Assembly (NCBI RefSeq): GCF_013911965.1
Contig: NZ_JACESE010000002.1
Coordinates: 62,001-126,000, forward strand
From: Phenylobacterium sp.
Lineage (GTDB): Bacteria > Pseudomonadota > Alphaproteobacteria > Caulobacterales > Caulobacteraceae
DNA length: 64,000 nucleotides
Direction: 5' to 3'
In this document: in pieces, positions 61,928-64,000 of the stretch
How the letters are laid out: each line of letters starts with the position of its first letter
How positions within the stretch are numbered: position 1 is the first letter of the stretch
The notes under the pieces: generated by a model
Told to the model about the DNA's origin: nothing
The model's input: only the letters and a program-made list of their open reading frames with translations
Database searches by the model: none
Translations under genes and position numbers: made by a program

Positions 61928-62401
61928 ATGCAGATGTTCTCGCGCTCCAGGCTGCTGGTGTTTTCATTGCTGGCCATGGCCGGAGGCTGCGATCGCTTGG
62001 CGCCGAGGGAGCCGACCTACTGCGGGCCGGGCTTCTACGTGACCGGCGAGCACGTCACCGTGTTGGCCGAAGAACAACAAGCCGACTTCGACGTGACACG
62101 CCTCGCTTACAATGAGGTTGTGTGGGTGGCTTATTCCGGCAACGGCGTTCGGCCCCCGCGGTACTTGAATGCGGCGCGCGTCGGGGAGTGGGTCTCGAAG
62201 CCTGAAATCGGCGGTCTATTCGCAAGAACAGGCTTTGATTTTCCGGCATACGTTGAGCTTCGACCGTCTCAGGGCTCCGCCGCTCAGCCTGGTGATCTGA
62301 ACGAACTCTCGAAGGCTGTCCGGGCAAGGTCGACGGCTTACGACCCGTGCGTCGCCCCAGAGGTTGTCACCCACGCGGGCCGCGCTGATGACGGGAGCTG
62401 A
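61928..62401 (+). CDS. Putative lipoprotein, function unknown
   Basis: 157 residues. N-terminal MQMFSRSRLLVFSLLAMAGG-C resembles a lipoprotein signal with the Cys at 21, then a mature part with two further Cys (YCGPGFYVTGEH and DPCVAPE) that may pair. Base composition is lower in GC than neighbours. It sits between folK and rpoZ with no partner on its strand. I do not recognise the family. Confidence 0.6.
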   Translation: MQMFSRSRLLVFSLLAMAGGCDRLAPREPTYCGPGFYVTGEHVTVLAEEQQADFDVTRLAYNEVVWVAYSGNGVRPPRYLNAARVGEWVSKPEIGGLFARTGFDFPAYVELRPSQGSAAQPGDLNELSKAVRARSTAYDPCVAPEVVTHAGRADDGS

Positions 62402-62440
62402 TCTGCCTGCCGAGCCCAGACCCAAGATCCCTCTGCGGCA

Positions 62441-62469
62441 TTGCACAATCGGGCCGGAACCCCTATTTT
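62441..62469 (+). promoter_or_regulatory. Housekeeping promoter of rpoZ
   Basis: TTGCAC and TATTTT separated by 17 bases, a strong sigma-70-type match, about 30 bases from the rpoZ ATG at 62501. The AT-rich -10 stands out in this GC-rich window. Confidence 0.6.
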
Positions 62470-62500
62470 CGCCGGTTCTACCGTCTTATCCGAGGATTTC

Positions 62501-62860
62501 ATGGCCCGCGTCACCGTCGAAGATTGCATCCAGAAGGTCCCGAACCGCTTCAACCTGGTTCTTCTGGCCGCCCATCGCGCGCGGGGCATTTCCGCCGGCG
62601 CCCAGCTGCTGGTCGATCGCGACAACGACAAGAACCCCGTCGTCGCCCTGCGTGAGATCGCCGACGACGTGGTCGACGCTGAAGAGCTGCGCGAGAGCCT
62701 GATCTCCAGCCTGCAGCGCGTGGACGAGCACACCGAGGCCGAGGAAGAGGCCGAAACCCTGGCCCTGCTCGCCGACCCGACCCACACCCAGATGAGCGAG
62801 CTTGAGCTCGTGCGGGCGCTGCAAAGCGACCGCGACGGCGGGCAGGAGGAGCGGTACTGA
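62501..62860 (+). CDS. rpoZ: RNA polymerase omega subunit
   Basis: 119 residues. [28 protein letters not shown] with the omega PNRF and [11 protein letters not shown] segments; the C-terminus is a long acidic tail ([16 protein letters not shown]) as in alphaproteobacterial omega. It supports beta-prime assembly and ppGpp binding. The ATG start is preceded by GAGGATTTC. Its stop overlaps a possible CTG in CTGA. Followed by the (p)ppGpp synthetase gene, a conserved rpoZ-spoT order. Confidence 0.95.
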   Translation: MARVTVEDCIQKVPNRFNLVLLAAHRARGISAGAQLLVDRDNDKNPVVALREIADDVVDAEELRESLISSLQRVDEHTEAEEEAETLALLADPTHTQMSELELVRALQSDRDGGQEERY

Positions 62861-62979
62861 GCCCCGAAGGCGCAGACCCCGTCACTGTCCAGGCGGCTAC
62901 ACCCGCCGCCGAACCCAAAGACGCGCCTTCTGATACGCCCGCCGCTGTGGACGCCACGGCGGCGGTGCGCCGTCCGAAG

Positions 62980-64000
62980 ATGCTTCGCCAGTACGAGCTG
63001 ATCGAGAAGGTCCGCTCGTACGACCCCACCGCCGACGAAGCCCTGCTGAACCGCGCCTATGTCTACGCCATGCGGATGCATGGGTCGCAGAAGCGCGCCT
63101 CCGGCGACCCCTATTTCGCCCACCCGATCGAGGTGGCCGGCATCCTGACGGACTACCGTCTGGACACCGCCACCATCGTTACGGCCCTGCTGCACGACGT
63201 GATCGAGGACTGCCCGGTCACGCGCGCCGACATCGACGAGCTGTTCGGGCCCGAGGTCGGCGAACTGGTCGAGGGCGTCACCAAGCTCTCCCAGCTTGAG
63301 TTCAGCTCCGAACACACGCGCCAGGCCGAGAACCTGCGCAAGTTCATCCTGGCCATCTCCAAGGACGTCCGCGTCCTCCTGGTGAAGCTGGCCGACCGTC
63401 TGCACAACATGCGCACGCTGGAGTTCATCAAGAACCCGGCCAAGCGCGAGCGCATCTCCCGGGAGACCCTTGAGATCTATGCGCCGCTGGCCCGCTCCAT
63501 CGGCTGCCACCGCATCTGCACCGAGCTGGAGGAGCTGGCCTTCATCCACCTGAACCCGGTGGCGCGCGATGCCATCGGCCGCCGGCTGGAGGCCCTGCGC
63601 CAGCAGCAGGGCGGGGCGGTCTCGGTGGTCTCGGGCGAGGTCTCGGCCAAGCTGAAGGAGGCGGGCATCCCCGCCCGGGTCTTCGGCCGCGAGAAGCACC
63701 CCTTCTCGATCTGGCGGAAGCTGCAGCGCAAGTCGATCGGCTTCTCCCAGCTGTCGGACATCTACGCCTTCCGGGTGATCGTCGACACCGAGGACGACTG
63801 CTACCGCGCGCTGGGCGTCATCCATCGCGCCTGGCCGAGCGTGCCCGAGCGGTTCAAGGACTACATCTCGACGCCCAAGCGGAACAACTACCGCTCGGTG
63901 CATACGACCGTGGTCGGCCCGCGCGGCATGCGCATCGAAATGCAGATCCGCACCGAGGCCATGGACCGCGTCGCCGAGGACGGGGTCGCCGCCCACTGGC
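62980..64000 (+). CDS. spoT: Bifunctional (p)ppGpp synthetase/hydrolase (Rel/Spo homologue), partial
   Basis: Cut by the window end; 340 residues visible. HD hydrolase domain: H48 in YFAHPIEVA and H72-D73 in LLHDVIED; then ADRLHNMRTLEF, and the synthetase domain begins with KHPFSIWRKL and IYAFRVIVD, so both activities are expected. TGS and ACT domains lie beyond the window. Only ATG start is used here. The frame is open to the rpoZ stop with AGGAGG ahead of a CTG at 62857, so translation could begin earlier. Confidence 0.92.
   Translation, partial: MLRQYELIEKVRSYDPTADEALLNRAYVYAMRMHGSQKRASGDPYFAHPIEVAGILTDYRLDTATIVTALLHDVIEDCPVTRADIDELFGPEVGELVEGVTKLSQLEFSSEHTRQAENLRKFILAISKDVRVLLVKLADRLHNMRTLEFIKNPAKRERISRETLEIYAPLARSIGCHRICTELEELAFIHLNPVARDAIGRRLEALRQQQGGAVSVVSGEVSAKLKEAGIPARVFGREKHPFSIWRKLQRKSIGFSQLSDIYAFRVIVDTEDDCYRALGVIHRAWPSVPERFKDYISTPKRNNYRSVHTTVVGPRGMRIEMQIRTEAMDRVAEDGVAAHW

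Noticed and set aside
62456-62477. GGAAC ahead of rpoZ as an EcfG promoter.
   Set aside because: GTT is only 14 bases away, whereas a good TTGCAC-N17-TATTTT housekeeping promoter overlaps it.

Overview
The window is GC-rich, gene-dense chromosomal DNA from an alphaproteobacterium of the Caulobacter family (Caulobacteraceae). The case rests on a divK-pleD pair whose products match the Caulobacter proteins in length and motifs, a complete holdfast-polysaccharide locus (hfsD/hfsABC and hfsEFGH), NepR/EcfG general stress regulators, CtrA-like TTAA-N7-TTAA boxes, and housekeeping neighbours typical of the group. Genus (Caulobacter, Phenylobacterium, Brevundimonas or a relative) cannot be fixed from the sequence. 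No rRNA, CRISPR array, integrase, insertion sequence or replication origin was seen. No gene-free stretch exceeds 300 bases.

Layout. 0-5 kb: a minus-strand HAD hydrolase, ROK kinase and dinB operon, divergent from divK-pleD and a small membrane protein. 5-8 kb: rpmG, pirin, flavin reductase and Nudix hydrolase. 7.8-9.7 kb: an AT-richer islet with a RusA-like protein and a DUF2971 protein, the only clearly accessory block. 9.8-21 kb: a minus-strand housekeeping run (rnr, AAA ATPase, topA, dprA, plsY, a dihydroorotase-like pseudoenzyme, pyrB, ruvX). 21-28 kb: sulfotransferase, gatCA, gatB, a dioxygenase, two RcnB-like periplasmic proteins and a Sel1-like protein.

28-39 kb is the holdfast locus: HfsE starts the lipid-linked sugar, HfsG adds sugars, HfsH deacetylates, HfsF flips, HfsC polymerises, HfsA/HfsB control chain assembly and HfsD exports. 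An rsgA gene sits inside it. A tRNA-Ser(GCU) follows.

39-48.5 kb: a DedA membrane protein, an X-Pro peptidase-like hydrolase, then a stress cluster: nepR and ecfG converge, and ecfG diverges from a fused egtB-egtD ergothioneine gene. The ecfG/egtBD gap holds two perfect EcfG-type promoters (GGAAC-N16-CGTT), one per strand. A KGG-repeat stress protein, a two-component system and a metallo-beta-lactamase-fold hydrolase follow.

48.5-64 kb: amino-acid permease, hrpB, AhpD-like protein, two RNA methyltransferases, TetR regulator, lytic transglycosylase, dapA, smpB, GNAT, family 5 uracil-DNA glycosylase, NYN protein, folK, a lipoprotein, rpoZ and a (p)ppGpp synthetase/hydrolase cut by the window end. 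The most notable observations are the stress-promoter/ergothioneine arrangement, the pseudo-dihydroorotase, the RusA/DUF2971 islet and the HfsB P-loop without its lysine.
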